A stretch of DNA of 64,000 nucleotides, taken from contig NZ_WNXC01000001.1 of the NCBI RefSeq assembly GCF_014172405.1, forward strand, positions 186,001 through 250,000, in the 5' to 3' direction. Positions 26,330-34,465 of this stretch are shown in pieces. The stretch's first letter is position 1; every line of letters begins with the position of its first letter. The DNA is from Pedobacter gandavensis (GTDB lineage: Bacteria; Bacteroidota; Bacteroidia; Sphingobacteriales; Sphingobacteriaceae). The notes under the pieces are model-generated. The model ran no database searches. It was not told the origin of the DNA and saw only the letters and a list, made by a program, of their open reading frames with translations. Made by a program: the position numbers and the translations under genes.

Positions 26330-27226
26330 CTAACTCATACTTCTATATTCATTCGGTGTCATTCCCGTTTTCTGTTTGAACAGACGTGTTAGATGTTGTT
26401 GGTATTTAAATCCTAATTCATCTGCTATCTTATTTATGGATTTAGTAGGATCAAATATTTTGAGTTTAGCTTCCTCTATCAACTTAGATTGGATATAATC
26501 CAATGCAGTAATACCTGTTTCTTTTTTTATTAAATCTCCAAAATAATTTGGCGACAAATGTAATTGCTCCGCGCACCAGGTTACAGTTGGTAAGCCTAAA
26601 TTATGCGCTAAATTGGATTTGAAGTAATCATTCAATAGGTTTTCAAATCTCAGTAAAACATCATTGTTGGCATTAGTACGCGTGATAAATTGACGATCAT
26701 AAAAACGCATACAGTAATTAAGAAAAAGCTCAATATTGGATACGATTAAGGTTTTACTGTGTTTGTCAATGTTCAAATCAATTTCAGAGGCAATTTTATC
26801 AAGACAATCATTAATAGTTGCGCTTTCTTTTTTTGATAAATGGAGTGCTTCGTTCACTTCATAAGAAAAAAAGGAATAATCTTTTATCTGTTTCCCCAGA
26901 TGTGTCCCAACAATTAAATCAGGATGAAATACCAATGCCTTCCCGGATGGTTTAATAATTTCGCCCTTACTGTCAATACCGTAAACCTGACCGGGTGAAA
27001 TAAATACCAGTGTCCCATCTTCGTAATCATAAGGCTGACAACCATACCTCATATCACCACATTTTATATTCTTTAAGAAAACAGCATAAACGCCCATATG
27101 TCGTCGGAAATTGTGATAGGTAGGAATCTCATCAAAATTAACCACGCTTACTAAGGGATGCAATGTATCTACACCCATGGATTCGTTATACTGCCTTACG
27201 GTATCAATCCTTTCAAAGTCTTTCAT
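26330..27226 (-). CDS. AraC-family transcriptional regulator
   Basis: This 298-residue regulator has an N-terminal cupin-like sensing domain (HPLVSVVNFDEIPTYHNFRRH near residue 22 in pieces; FISPGQVYGI near 92). The C-terminal double helix-turn-helix spans about residues 200-298: GLPTVTWCAEQLHLSPNYFGD, then KSINKIADELGFKYQQHLTRLFK and the PNEYR ending. The gene is divergent from the cupin and CMD genes at 27421, 194 bp away, so it most likely controls them. A decayed close relative lies at 54920-55400, and the downstream minus-strand redox cluster encodes paralogues of the genes it flanks. Confidence 0.9.
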   Translation of the reverse strand: MKDFERIDTVRQYNESMGVDTLHPLVSVVNFDEIPTYHNFRRHMGVYAVFLKNIKCGDMRYGCQPYDYEDGTLVFISPGQVYGIDSKGEIIKPSGKALVFHPDLIVGTHLGKQIKDYSFFSYEVNEALHLSKKESATINDCLDKIASEIDLNIDKHSKTLIVSNIELFLNYCMRFYDRQFITRTNANNDVLLRFENLLNDYFKSNLAHNLGLPTVTWCAEQLHLSPNYFGDLIKKETGITALDYIQSKLIEEAKLKIFDPTKSINKIADELGFKYQQHLTRLFKQKTGMTPNEYRSMS

Positions 27227-27420
27227 AGCATAAAAATCACAGAGACAAATTTAAGAAACCTAACTTATTAGACAGCGACGTTAATGCCATATCAGTAAAA
27301 CTGGTAAAAACATCAGTATCCTGTCTACATCGTATCCAAACAATACTGGCGAAATTTGAATAATTATTTATCGGGTTCAATGCTTGCAAAATTTGAAATC
27401 ATAATATAAAATATATAAGT
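27227..27420. promoter_or_regulatory. Divergent control region AraC / cupin
   Basis: This 194 bp region must hold both divergent promoters. On the minus strand TAAATTTG (27253-27246) matches the Bacteroidota -7 consensus TAnnTTTG for the AraC gene. A repeated box GC(G/A)AAATTTGAA occurs at 27349-27360 and 27386-27397, 37 bp apart and in direct orientation, as expected for AraC-type operators. A small palindrome CAGTAAAACTG lies at 27293-27303. Function is inferred from position. Confidence 0.45.
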
Positions 27421-27933
27421 ATGAAAAGATGCTTGAAAATCAAACACTTGTTGGTTAATACAGTTGTGTTAATGACATTTATAACAGCTTCTTGTAACCC
27501 ATCACAAAATATAGATACCATGACAGCAGAAATCAACACCGCAATTTTTCCTAAAGGCACGAAACTATCAAATGATTGGTTTAGTGGAGATGCTTTTCTT
27601 CATCCATTATTAGCAAAAGATAAAAACAACGAATTTGCTATGGGGAGTGTGACTTTTGAACCCGGAGCAAGAACCCATTGGCATACCCATCCCAAAGGAC
27701 AGGTATTGATCATCACTGAAGGAGCAGGTTTTTATCAGGAAAGAGGAAAACCTGCTCAAGCTATAAAAAAAGGAGATGTCGTAAACATTCCTGAAGGCGT
27801 TGAACATTGGCATGGTGCTGCCTCCTCAAGTAAGGTGGTTCATATCGCGATTACTAATTATCAGGGCGAAGAGAATGTAGTTTGGCTGAATCCGGTTACA
27901 GATGAAGAATATAATCATGTAAATAAAAAATAG
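27421..27933 (+). CDS. Exported cupin-domain protein
   Basis: This 170-residue lipoprotein-like protein (FITASC, cysteine at residue 25) carries one cupin_2 barrel. Motif 1 is ARTHWHTHPKGQ, with two His metal ligands and Gln in the usual Glu place. Motif 2 is IPEGVEHWHGA with the third His. The tail VTDEEYN is shared with two paralogues at 58510 and 62940. Such small cupins bind a metal ion, but their reaction is unknown. The gene is 5 bp before the CMD-ABM fusion gene and divergent from the AraC regulator, so it forms a two-gene unit likely under AraC control. Confidence 0.85.
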   Translation: MKRCLKIKHLLVNTVVLMTFITASCNPSQNIDTMTAEINTAIFPKGTKLSNDWFSGDAFLHPLLAKDKNNEFAMGSVTFEPGARTHWHTHPKGQVLIITEGAGFYQERGKPAQAIKKGDVVNIPEGVEHWHGAASSSKVVHIAITNYQGEENVVWLNPVTDEEYNHVNKK

Positions 27934-27938
27934 GGCTG

Positions 27939-29000
27939 ATGAATAACTTTATAAAGTATTTCCTGATACTTTTTTTAACCATAAATGCAACTAAAATGAA
28001 TGCCCAAAATCAATCACATATCCCAAAGTCATTAAATGATCAGGAAAAAAGTTTGGTTAATATTTCTGCTTTAACAGCGGTTGGAGATTTAGAAAAGTTA
28101 AGGATTCAATTCAATGCAGGGCTGGATGCTGGATTATCAGTAAATGAAATTAAAGAATTACTGGTTCAGCTATATGCATATTGTGGATTTCCTAGAAGTC
28201 TTAATGGTATCAGTGCTTTGATGAATGTTTTAGACGAACGGAAATCTAAAGGCATTACAGATAAACAAGGTAATGTAGGTGAAATTCCAGCTACTGATAA
28301 AGACAAGTACGAAAAAGGCAGGAAAGTTCTGGAAATATTAACTAAATCTGAGCAAATCAAACCTGCACCCGGTTTCGGGGAGTTTGCTCCAAGGATAGAC
28401 GCTTTTTTAAAAGAACACTTGTTTGCAGATATTTTTGAAAGTGAAGTATTGACCTTCAAACAAAGGGAATTGGTTACTATTGCTGCATTAGCTGCAATGA
28501 CAGGTGTTGAAGCACAGTTGAAAGATCATGTTGGTATGGGAATCAATACAGGGATCACCGAAAATCAATTGGTTGATGTTGCCAATCTAATCGAGAAAAC
28601 AATCAACACTACACAGGCAAATGTCTTAAGAAAAGTGTTGTCAAAGCCTGAAAATCCTGTCATTGCACCCGATATGTTAGTGCGTATTTCAGAAATCGAG
28701 ATTATACCTGAATATTTGGAAGCCTACAATACCATCTTGAATGAAGAAGCAGCGGCTTCCGTTAAAATAGAGCCAGGAGTTATTGCAATTTTTCCAATGT
28801 ACCTTAAAGAAAATCCCAATCAGATCAGGATTATTGAAATTTATGCCAATAAACAGGCTTATCTATCACATTTGGAAACAGCTCACTTTAAAATTTACAA
28901 ATCAGGAACTTTGAAGATGGTTAAATCATTAAAATTGATAGATATGAATGCCATTGATCATGAAACAATGCAATTGATTTTTAGCAAAATGGGCAAGTAA
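27939..29000 (+). CDS. CMD-CMD-ABM fusion protein, exported
   Basis: This 353-residue protein has an N-terminal signal peptide (FLILFLTINATKMNAQ). Two carboxymuconolactone decarboxylase-like helical domains follow: about residues 30-110 with LYAYCGFPRSLNG, and about 165-245 with LTFKQRELVTIAALAAMTG. Neither has an AhpD-type CxxC. The last 100 residues (about 250-350, VRISEIEIIPEYLEAYN) form an antibiotic-biosynthesis-monooxygenase (ABM) ferredoxin-like domain, as in small quinol monooxygenases. The paralogue at 58992 lacks this extra domain. A role in periplasmic handling of quinone-like or reactive small molecules is possible but unproven. Confidence 0.85.
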   Translation: MNNFIKYFLILFLTINATKMNAQNQSHIPKSLNDQEKSLVNISALTAVGDLEKLRIQFNAGLDAGLSVNEIKELLVQLYAYCGFPRSLNGISALMNVLDERKSKGITDKQGNVGEIPATDKDKYEKGRKVLEILTKSEQIKPAPGFGEFAPRIDAFLKEHLFADIFESEVLTFKQRELVTIAALAAMTGVEAQLKDHVGMGINTGITENQLVDVANLIEKTINTTQANVLRKVLSKPENPVIAPDMLVRISEIEIIPEYLEAYNTILNEEAAASVKIEPGVIAIFPMYLKENPNQIRIIEIYANKQAYLSHLETAHFKIYKSGTLKMVKSLKLIDMNAIDHETMQLIFSKMGK

Positions 29001-29224
29001 CCAATGTCAGTATAGCAACATTATTTTGGTCTAATAGTTTACCTTCCCATCGAGCTGTACTTGTTTAATTCTAACGGATAATAGCTCTCCTCATCAAGCG
29101 TTGGTCAAAACGTTGTAATTAACCTCTAAGACAGATGACATATCTTAATAAATGGGTAGATAAACGAAAAGCTTAAAGTTATTTCCATTATAATTGCAAT
29201 TCTGATAAAAAAAAGGCATCTCTG

Positions 29225-29788
29225 ATGAAACAGTTACTCAAAGCACATTTTGGAAAAATAATTCCCCTTTCAGATGAAGTATTTGAATACGTTTTTTCAC
29301 ATTTTACCTATCGGAAATTCAAAAAACACCAATATCTGGTTCAGCAGGACAACAAAATAGAAAATGAATTCTGGGTAATTAAGGGTTTGCTGAAGTCGTT
29401 TTATATTGATGAAAGCGGACGGGAGCATATTCTGCAGTTTGCCATGGAAGACTGGTGGATTTCTGATTACCATGCGCTGGTCACTAATACTCCAGCTACT
29501 TTAAACATTGATTGTATTGAAGATTGTGAGGTCTATATGCTGTCTTATGAAAACCGTGAAAAACTCTGCCGGGAAATTCACGAGATTTCTAATTTCTTCC
29601 TTAAAAAAACCGGTAGCGGCTATATTGCGTTACAGCAACGAATTCGGCTTCTTCTCCTTAAAAATCCACAGGAACGATATGATCGTTTACTGAAATTAAA
29701 CTCCTCCCTTCTGCAACGCATCCCTAAAACATTACTAGCCTCCTATCTGGGAGTGTCGCGTGAAAGCCTCAGCAGGTTTAATCACTAA
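29225..29788 (+). CDS. Crp/Fnr-family regulator, slightly shortened C terminus
   Basis: This 187-residue protein has a cyclic-nucleotide-binding-like beta barrel (about residues 5-115; FKKHQYLVQQDNKIENEFWV) and a short C-terminal winged helix (PKTLLASYLGVSRESLSRF). In typical Bacteroidota homologues the recognition helix continues for several residues as SRIR(K/R). Here the reading ends SRFNH, so the very end may have been altered by mutation. The metal- or nucleotide-binding arginine signature of true CRP is not seen, so the effector is unknown. A perfect CRP-like palindrome begins four bases after the stop codon. Confidence 0.8.
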   Translation: MKQLLKAHFGKIIPLSDEVFEYVFSHFTYRKFKKHQYLVQQDNKIENEFWVIKGLLKSFYIDESGREHILQFAMEDWWISDYHALVTNTPATLNIDCIEDCEVYMLSYENREKLCREIHEISNFFLKKTGSGYIALQQRIRLLLLKNPQERYDRLLKLNSSLLQRIPKTLLASYLGVSRESLSRFNH

Positions 29789-29791
29789 TTA

Positions 29792-29807
29792 TGTGATCCA
29801 GATCACA
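29792..29807. promoter_or_regulatory. Perfect CRP/FNR-type palindrome
   Basis: TGTGATCCAGATCACA matches the Escherichia coli CRP consensus TGTGA-N6-TCACA at every fixed position. It lies 4 bp after the Crp/Fnr stop codon and about 150 bp before the DJ-1 gene. It is followed by GTTTTTTT, so the seven-base stem with a two-base loop could instead act as a weak terminator. An operator for the neighbouring regulator is the more interesting reading. Confidence 0.6.
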
Positions 29808-29959
29808 GTTTTTTTGTGTGCTCACTCAACTAGTATTTCTGTATACCTGTTTAACTTTGATCAACTTAATCAAACAAAGATTGTTGTATAGGTAAATAAG
29901 TATAAACTGTCAGAAGTGTTACTAAATGTTCTATCTCATCATATAAAATATAAATAATT

Positions 29960-30640
29960 ATGAAAATACTGATTGTCTTAACATCACATAGCGATTTGGG
30001 TAATACAGGTGAAAAAACAGGGTTCTGGGTAGAAGAATTTGCTGCCCCTTATTATGTATTGGCCGATGCTGGTGCCGAACTTACCATTGCATCACCAAAG
30101 GGAGGTCAGCCGCCCATTGACCCTAAAAGTGAGCTGCCCGATTTTCAAACAGCGGCAACTCATAGGTTTGACAAGGATCAGGCTTTAAAAGAAAAACTAG
30201 CCAATACGGTAAAACTAAGCGAAGTAAAATCAGAAGATTATGATGCTGTATTCTATCCGGGTGGTCACGGACCTCTGTGGGATCTTGCAAATGACGCTAA
30301 TTCAATCCAACTTATTGAAGGTTTTAACCATCAGGAAAAACCAATTGCCTTGGTATGCCACGCTCCAGGTGTATTGATCAAAGTAAAGGGAGTTAATGGT
30401 GACCCTTTTGTTAAAGGCAAACAAGTAACCGGTTTTTCCAACAGCGAGGAAGCTGCAGTTCAATTAACAGAGGTTGTGCCATTTTTACTTGAGGATGAGT
30501 TAAAAAAACTTGGCGGTACTTACAGTAAAGGAGCAGATTGGGGATCTTATGTTTTAAAAGATGGCCTGCTGATTACCGGACAAAATCCAGCTTCATCAGA
30601 AGAAGCGGCGAAGGAGTTGTTAAAAGCGTTAAAAAAATAA
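29960..30640 (+). CDS. DJ-1/PfpI-family protein (Hsp31-like)
   Basis: This 226-residue cytoplasmic protein belongs to the type-1 glutamine amidotransferase-like DJ-1/PfpI family, in the Hsp31/glyoxalase III-like branch. The nucleophile elbow LVCHAPGVL carries Cys133 followed by His134. FWVEEFAAP near residue 23 supplies the acidic residue, and FYPGGHGPLWDL is the conserved glycine loop. It could detoxify methylglyoxal or act in stress repair. It stands alone between a CRP-like palindrome upstream and a strong terminator downstream, so it is a single-gene unit possibly controlled by the Crp/Fnr protein. Confidence 0.9.
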   Translation: MKILIVLTSHSDLGNTGEKTGFWVEEFAAPYYVLADAGAELTIASPKGGQPPIDPKSELPDFQTAATHRFDKDQALKEKLANTVKLSEVKSEDYDAVFYPGGHGPLWDLANDANSIQLIEGFNHQEKPIALVCHAPGVLIKVKGVNGDPFVKGKQVTGFSNSEEAAVQLTEVVPFLLEDELKKLGGTYSKGADWGSYVLKDGLLITGQNPASSEEAAKELLKALKK

Positions 30641-30687
30641 ATACACTTTTACTTCTTGAAATAGGTTGACATAAATTTAACCCTAAT

Positions 30688-30725
30688 AATCCTTATCTGT
30701 TCATTCAGGTAAGGATTGTTTGTTT
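30688..30725 (+). terminator. Strong Rho-independent terminator
   Basis: AATCCTTATCTG (30688-30699) pairs with CAGGTAAGGATT (30706-30717) over 12 positions with one G-U, loop TTCATT, then GTTTGTTT. It ends the DJ-1 gene transcript. Confidence 0.85.
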
Positions 30726-30900
30726 ATGGACCTGACTAAGGACCAATGCATGAATATTATTCAGGTTGTAGTATAAGATGAGGGTACCATAATCCAGATT
30801 GACTTATCATGGCGCTAAACTTAACAGAAAAATTACCTTATATTAATTGCTTGTACAGAATTTCTACAGATTGATGTTGTTTGTTTGTTATTAAAAAAAC

Positions 30901-31881
30901 ATGAAAAACACCGTGTTAATGCTTTTGTCATGCAGTCTGCTGACTGCACTTTCTGCAAGTAGCCAGACCAAAACAAACCTGCACCTGCTAAACACTTACC
31001 ATGTTGAGGGTGGTGGTAAATGGGATTACCTGTTGGCAGATTCATCTAGCGATAAATTGTATATTTCACATGGGACATCGGTTAATATTTTAAATAAAAA
31101 AACCGGAGCGGCATTAGGATTGATACCAAATACATTAGGTGTGCATGGGATTGTTCTGGTAAAAACCTTAAATAAAGGATATATCAGCAATGGTAAAACA
31201 GGTGATTGTACGGTATTTAATAGTACTACTGATCTGGAGATCGGGAGAATCAAAACCGGAGAAAATCCTGATGCGATGTTATATGATGAGTATTCAAAGA
31301 AGCTGTTTGTATTTAACGGAAAAAGCGCTGATGCGACTGTCATTGATCCCCTTACTGATAAAGTGATAGCGACTATACCACTAGGAGGTAAACCTGAAAC
31401 CGGGGTTTCTGATGGTAAAGGATTAATATTTGTCAATATTGAGGACAAAAACGAAGTGGTCTGTTTTAACGCAAATGATTATAAGATACTTAAAAGATAT
31501 CCACTTAAAACAGGCGAAGAACCATCGGGTTTAGCGATAGATAGAAATACCTCCCGCTTATTCATAGGATGTGCCAATAAGGTCATGCTGGTTATGGATA
31601 TAAAAAGTGGAAAAATCATTAGCAGCGTTCCTATCGGAGAAGGAAGTGATGGAATTGCGTTTGACCCTGTTTTAAAACATGTTTATAGTTCTAATGGTGA
31701 AGGAACGGTAACTGTGATCAAGGCATCAGCGAAGGATCAATACCGGGTTAGCCAAACTTTGAAAACTACTCCAGGTGCAAGAACCATTAGCCTGGATTCT
31801 AAAACACACCACATTTTCTTATCGGTTGGAGATAATTCCCTGGAGCCTGGTACTTTCCGTGTATTGGAATACGGCATGTAA
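30901..31881 (+). CDS. Exported YncE-like beta-propeller protein
   Basis: This 326-residue protein has a signal peptide ending near SASSQT (residue 22). The rest consists of about seven 40-residue YVTN/NHL-type propeller blades: LYISHGTSVNILNKKTG, LFVFNGKSADATVIDP and LFIGCANKVMLVMDIKSG are successive examples. No catalytic residues are recognisable. YncE-like proteins bind nucleic acids or other ligands or act as scaffolds. It precedes the PAP2 gene by 28 bp and may share its transcript, but no functional link is evident. Confidence 0.82.
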   Translation: MKNTVLMLLSCSLLTALSASSQTKTNLHLLNTYHVEGGGKWDYLLADSSSDKLYISHGTSVNILNKKTGAALGLIPNTLGVHGIVLVKTLNKGYISNGKTGDCTVFNSTTDLEIGRIKTGENPDAMLYDEYSKKLFVFNGKSADATVIDPLTDKVIATIPLGGKPETGVSDGKGLIFVNIEDKNEVVCFNANDYKILKRYPLKTGEEPSGLAIDRNTSRLFIGCANKVMLVMDIKSGKIISSVPIGEGSDGIAFDPVLKHVYSSNGEGTVTVIKASAKDQYRVSQTLKTTPGARTISLDSKTHHIFLSVGDNSLEPGTFRVLEYGM

Positions 31882-31909
31882 TAAGAAGGTTAAATAAGTT
31901 TATCAAGAT

Positions 31910-32740
31910 ATGATGAATACAATTGTTATTAAAAATTATTCAAGACTTAAGCCGACTTTATTTTTATTACCCTCAATTTTTTTAGTTTTAATCGTTGTGC
32001 TTCTTTATCAGCAAGATGCTTTATCTGTTGATAAATATATACAGATTCAGAAAAATGCTTTCATTTTTCTGAATTCAAAATTAGCTCTATTTCCGAAAAC
32101 AATGTTTAACCTTACCCAGCTTGGAGATGAAATAGTTTTAATATCCTTCCTAGGCATTTTTATTATATATGCCCCTAAAATGTGGGAATGCTTAATATCA
32201 GCGTCACTTATTTCATGTATAATTTGTACTTCACTAAAAGAAATATTTTCAGTACCAAGGCCCGCTGCGGTATTTGATCATGATCGTTTCGTGATTATCG
32301 GAAAAGCACTAACTGGACACAATAGTTTACCTTCTGGACACTCAATTACAGTTTTTACAGTACTTACAGTCCTATTGTTCGCATTTATGCCACAGCGGTT
32401 AAATTATAAAATTTTATGGTGTATTTTTATAATTGGTGCAGGATTGATCCTTGTGTTTACCAGGGTAGGTGTAGGAGCACACTACCCGCTTGATGTTATT
32501 ATAGGTGGACTTATCGGATATATTTCAGGACTTTTAGGTGTTTTTATTAATGAAAAATATCCAATTTGGACTTGGATCAACAATAAAAGATACTATCCAA
32601 TTATCATATTATTCTTTCTGTTTTGTTGTATTTCATTGGTAAATAGATTGCTGGATGATCATTTGATCATATTCTATTTATCATTAATCACTTTAGTTAT
32701 TTCACTATATCGAATTATTAATGTTTATGTTAAAAAATAA
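31910..32740 (+). CDS. PAP2-family membrane phosphatase (LpxE-like candidate)
   Basis: This 276-residue inner-membrane protein has six hydrophobic segments. All three lipid phosphatase motifs are present: K-EIFSVP-RP near residue 120, LPSGHS near 142, and TRVGVGAHYPLD near 184 with the nucleophile His. Family members dephosphorylate lipid phosphates such as undecaprenyl pyrophosphate, phosphatidylglycerophosphate or lipid A. The last 20 bp overlap the EptA-type gene. That pairing resembles the lipid A 1-phosphatase/phosphoethanolamine transferase couple of some bacteria, so an LpxE role is favoured by context. Other lipid phosphates remain possible. Confidence 0.87.
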   Translation: MMNTIVIKNYSRLKPTLFLLPSIFLVLIVVLLYQQDALSVDKYIQIQKNAFIFLNSKLALFPKTMFNLTQLGDEIVLISFLGIFIIYAPKMWECLISASLISCIICTSLKEIFSVPRPAAVFDHDRFVIIGKALTGHNSLPSGHSITVFTVLTVLLFAFMPQRLNYKILWCIFIIGAGLILVFTRVGVGAHYPLDVIIGGLIGYISGLLGVFINEKYPIWTWINNKRYYPIIILFFLFCCISLVNRLLDDHLIIFYLSLITLVISLYRIINVYVKK

Positions 32741-34247
32741 TTTAAAGATAACTCATTTTGCAGTGTTGATGAGTTTTCTTAATTTTTTATTCTTTCATTT
32801 CCCTTTTTTCAGCTTCGTCTTCAAAAATGTTGATTATAAAAGTTTAAATGGTGCTTTTCTCATCATTAGTATAATTATAATCATGTTGGTTCTAAATGCC
32901 TTTATTTTTTACCTCATTTGTTTTCTGTCGCGTTTTGTTGGGAAATTTTTATTGGTCTTATTCTTTATAATCAGCGCAATTGCGGTCTACTTTATTAATA
33001 CCTATGGTGTTCTAATAGATAAAACTATGATTGGTAATATACTCAATACCAATTATGCCGAGTCGAGTAGTTTTTTCTCCATAAAATTAATAATATACCT
33101 CATTTTATTTGGTGTCCTTCCAAGCATTTACATCATTAAAGTCAAGATCATAAATGTAACATGGAAGCGGTTTGCAATCACTTCTTCGCTTACCTTATTA
33201 TTTATTCTTGCTTTAGTATTTGCTAATGCAAGCAATTGGTTATGGATTGATAAAAATGCAAAAACGTTAGGTGCGTTGCCAATGCCTTGGTCTTACACTG
33301 CAAATACTTATCTTTTTTATAAGGATAAATTTAAAAGTAATGAAAAAGAAATTTTGCTACCGGATGCTACCATAAAAGATAACCAGAAGTCGGTCGTAGT
33401 CTTAGTCATAGGGGAATCTGCAAGAAGTGAAAATTTTTCTTTGTATGGCTACAAGAAAAATACGAATCCACTGCTTTCCAAAACACCTCATGTATTTCAT
33501 TTTAATGCGACCTCTTGTGCCACTTATACTACTGCAGGTGTAAAATGTATTTTAGAACATACGAATTCTGATAAGTTGTATGAAATTTTACCCAACTATT
33601 TATATAGAAATAATGTAGATGTTATTTGGAGAACCACAAACTGGGGAGAACCACCAGTGCATATCAAGGATTATCAAAACAGAGATGTTTTAATGCAAAA
33701 CTGTAAAGGCGATGGATGTAATTATGATGAGGTTCTTTTGAATGGGCTAAAAGAACAAATACTAGCCAGCAAAAAGAACAAAATACTAATCATATTGCAC
33801 ACAAGTACAAGTCATGGGCCTACCTATAGTAAGAAGTATCCGACTCAATTTGAGGTTTTTAAGCCGGTATGTAATAGTGTTGAATTAGGGAGTTGTTCTC
33901 AAACTGAACTAATTAATGCTTATGACAATACGATTGTTTACACGGATTATATTTTATCCAAATTAATTGGGGATTTGAAACAATTACACGAGTATAAAAG
34001 TGCAATGATTTTTGTCTCAGATCATGGTGAATCTTTAGGAGAAAAAAATCTATATATGCATGGGGTACCTATAAGTATTGCTCCTAAAGAACAATATGAA
34101 ATTCCTTTTATTGTTTGGGTTTCGGATGGTTCAAAACAAGTCAAGCCTAATAAAATGTTATCTCAAAACCATGTATTTCATAGTGTTTTAAATTTTTTAA
34201 ACATACAGAGTCCCATTTATGAGGAGCAAATGAATATTTTTAAGTAA
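32721..34247 (+). CDS. EptA/MCR-like phosphoethanolamine transferase
   Basis: This 508-residue inner-membrane enzyme has five N-terminal membrane helices (residues about 10-170) and a periplasmic sulfatase-fold domain. VLVIGESARSENFSLYGY carries the first metal-site Glu. SCATYTTAGVKC keeps the nucleophile Thr and the flanking disulfide cysteines at the same spacing as in MCR/EptA enzymes, and FVSDHGESLGE supplies Asp/His ligands. It would transfer phosphoethanolamine from phosphatidylethanolamine to lipid A or another glycan, lowering surface charge. The start lies within the PAP2 gene (20 bp overlap), so expression is coupled. Confidence 0.92.
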   Translation: MFMLKNNLKITHFAVLMSFLNFLFFHFPFFSFVFKNVDYKSLNGAFLIISIIIIMLVLNAFIFYLICFLSRFVGKFLLVLFFIISAIAVYFINTYGVLIDKTMIGNILNTNYAESSSFFSIKLIIYLILFGVLPSIYIIKVKIINVTWKRFAITSSLTLLFILALVFANASNWLWIDKNAKTLGALPMPWSYTANTYLFYKDKFKSNEKEILLPDATIKDNQKSVVVLVIGESARSENFSLYGYKKNTNPLLSKTPHVFHFNATSCATYTTAGVKCILEHTNSDKLYEILPNYLYRNNVDVIWRTTNWGEPPVHIKDYQNRDVLMQNCKGDGCNYDEVLLNGLKEQILASKKNKILIILHTSTSHGPTYSKKYPTQFEVFKPVCNSVELGSCSQTELINAYDNTIVYTDYILSKLIGDLKQLHEYKSAMIFVSDHGESLGEKNLYMHGVPISIAPKEQYEIPFIVWVSDGSKQVKPNKMLSQNHVFHSVLNFLNIQSPIYEEQMNIFK

Positions 34248-34465
34248 TTAAAGTTCCAAATACTTTTTTTCTATCCTGGAAGTTTTTAGCTGAATAATTA
34301 CTAATGGCATTAGGTTATAGTTGTTTAGTCCATCTTTTTCGTAGAATATTCTATTTTTTTTTGTTGGAAAACAACTTAGTTTTAAGTTTTCTTCCTGGTT
34401 TGTTTTTTAAATAAACTCGATCTGAAAACCGTTCCAACAGAAACAACTAAGCATATTTTATTTAA
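34248..34465 (+). promoter_or_regulatory. Leader region of the glycan-degradation operon
   Basis: This 218 bp AT-rich gap precedes the six-gene glycosidase operon and must contain its promoter. Runs of T and the small inverted repeat GTTG-GAAAA-CAAC are present, but no box fits the -33/-7 consensus well enough to be called. Confidence 0.35.
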
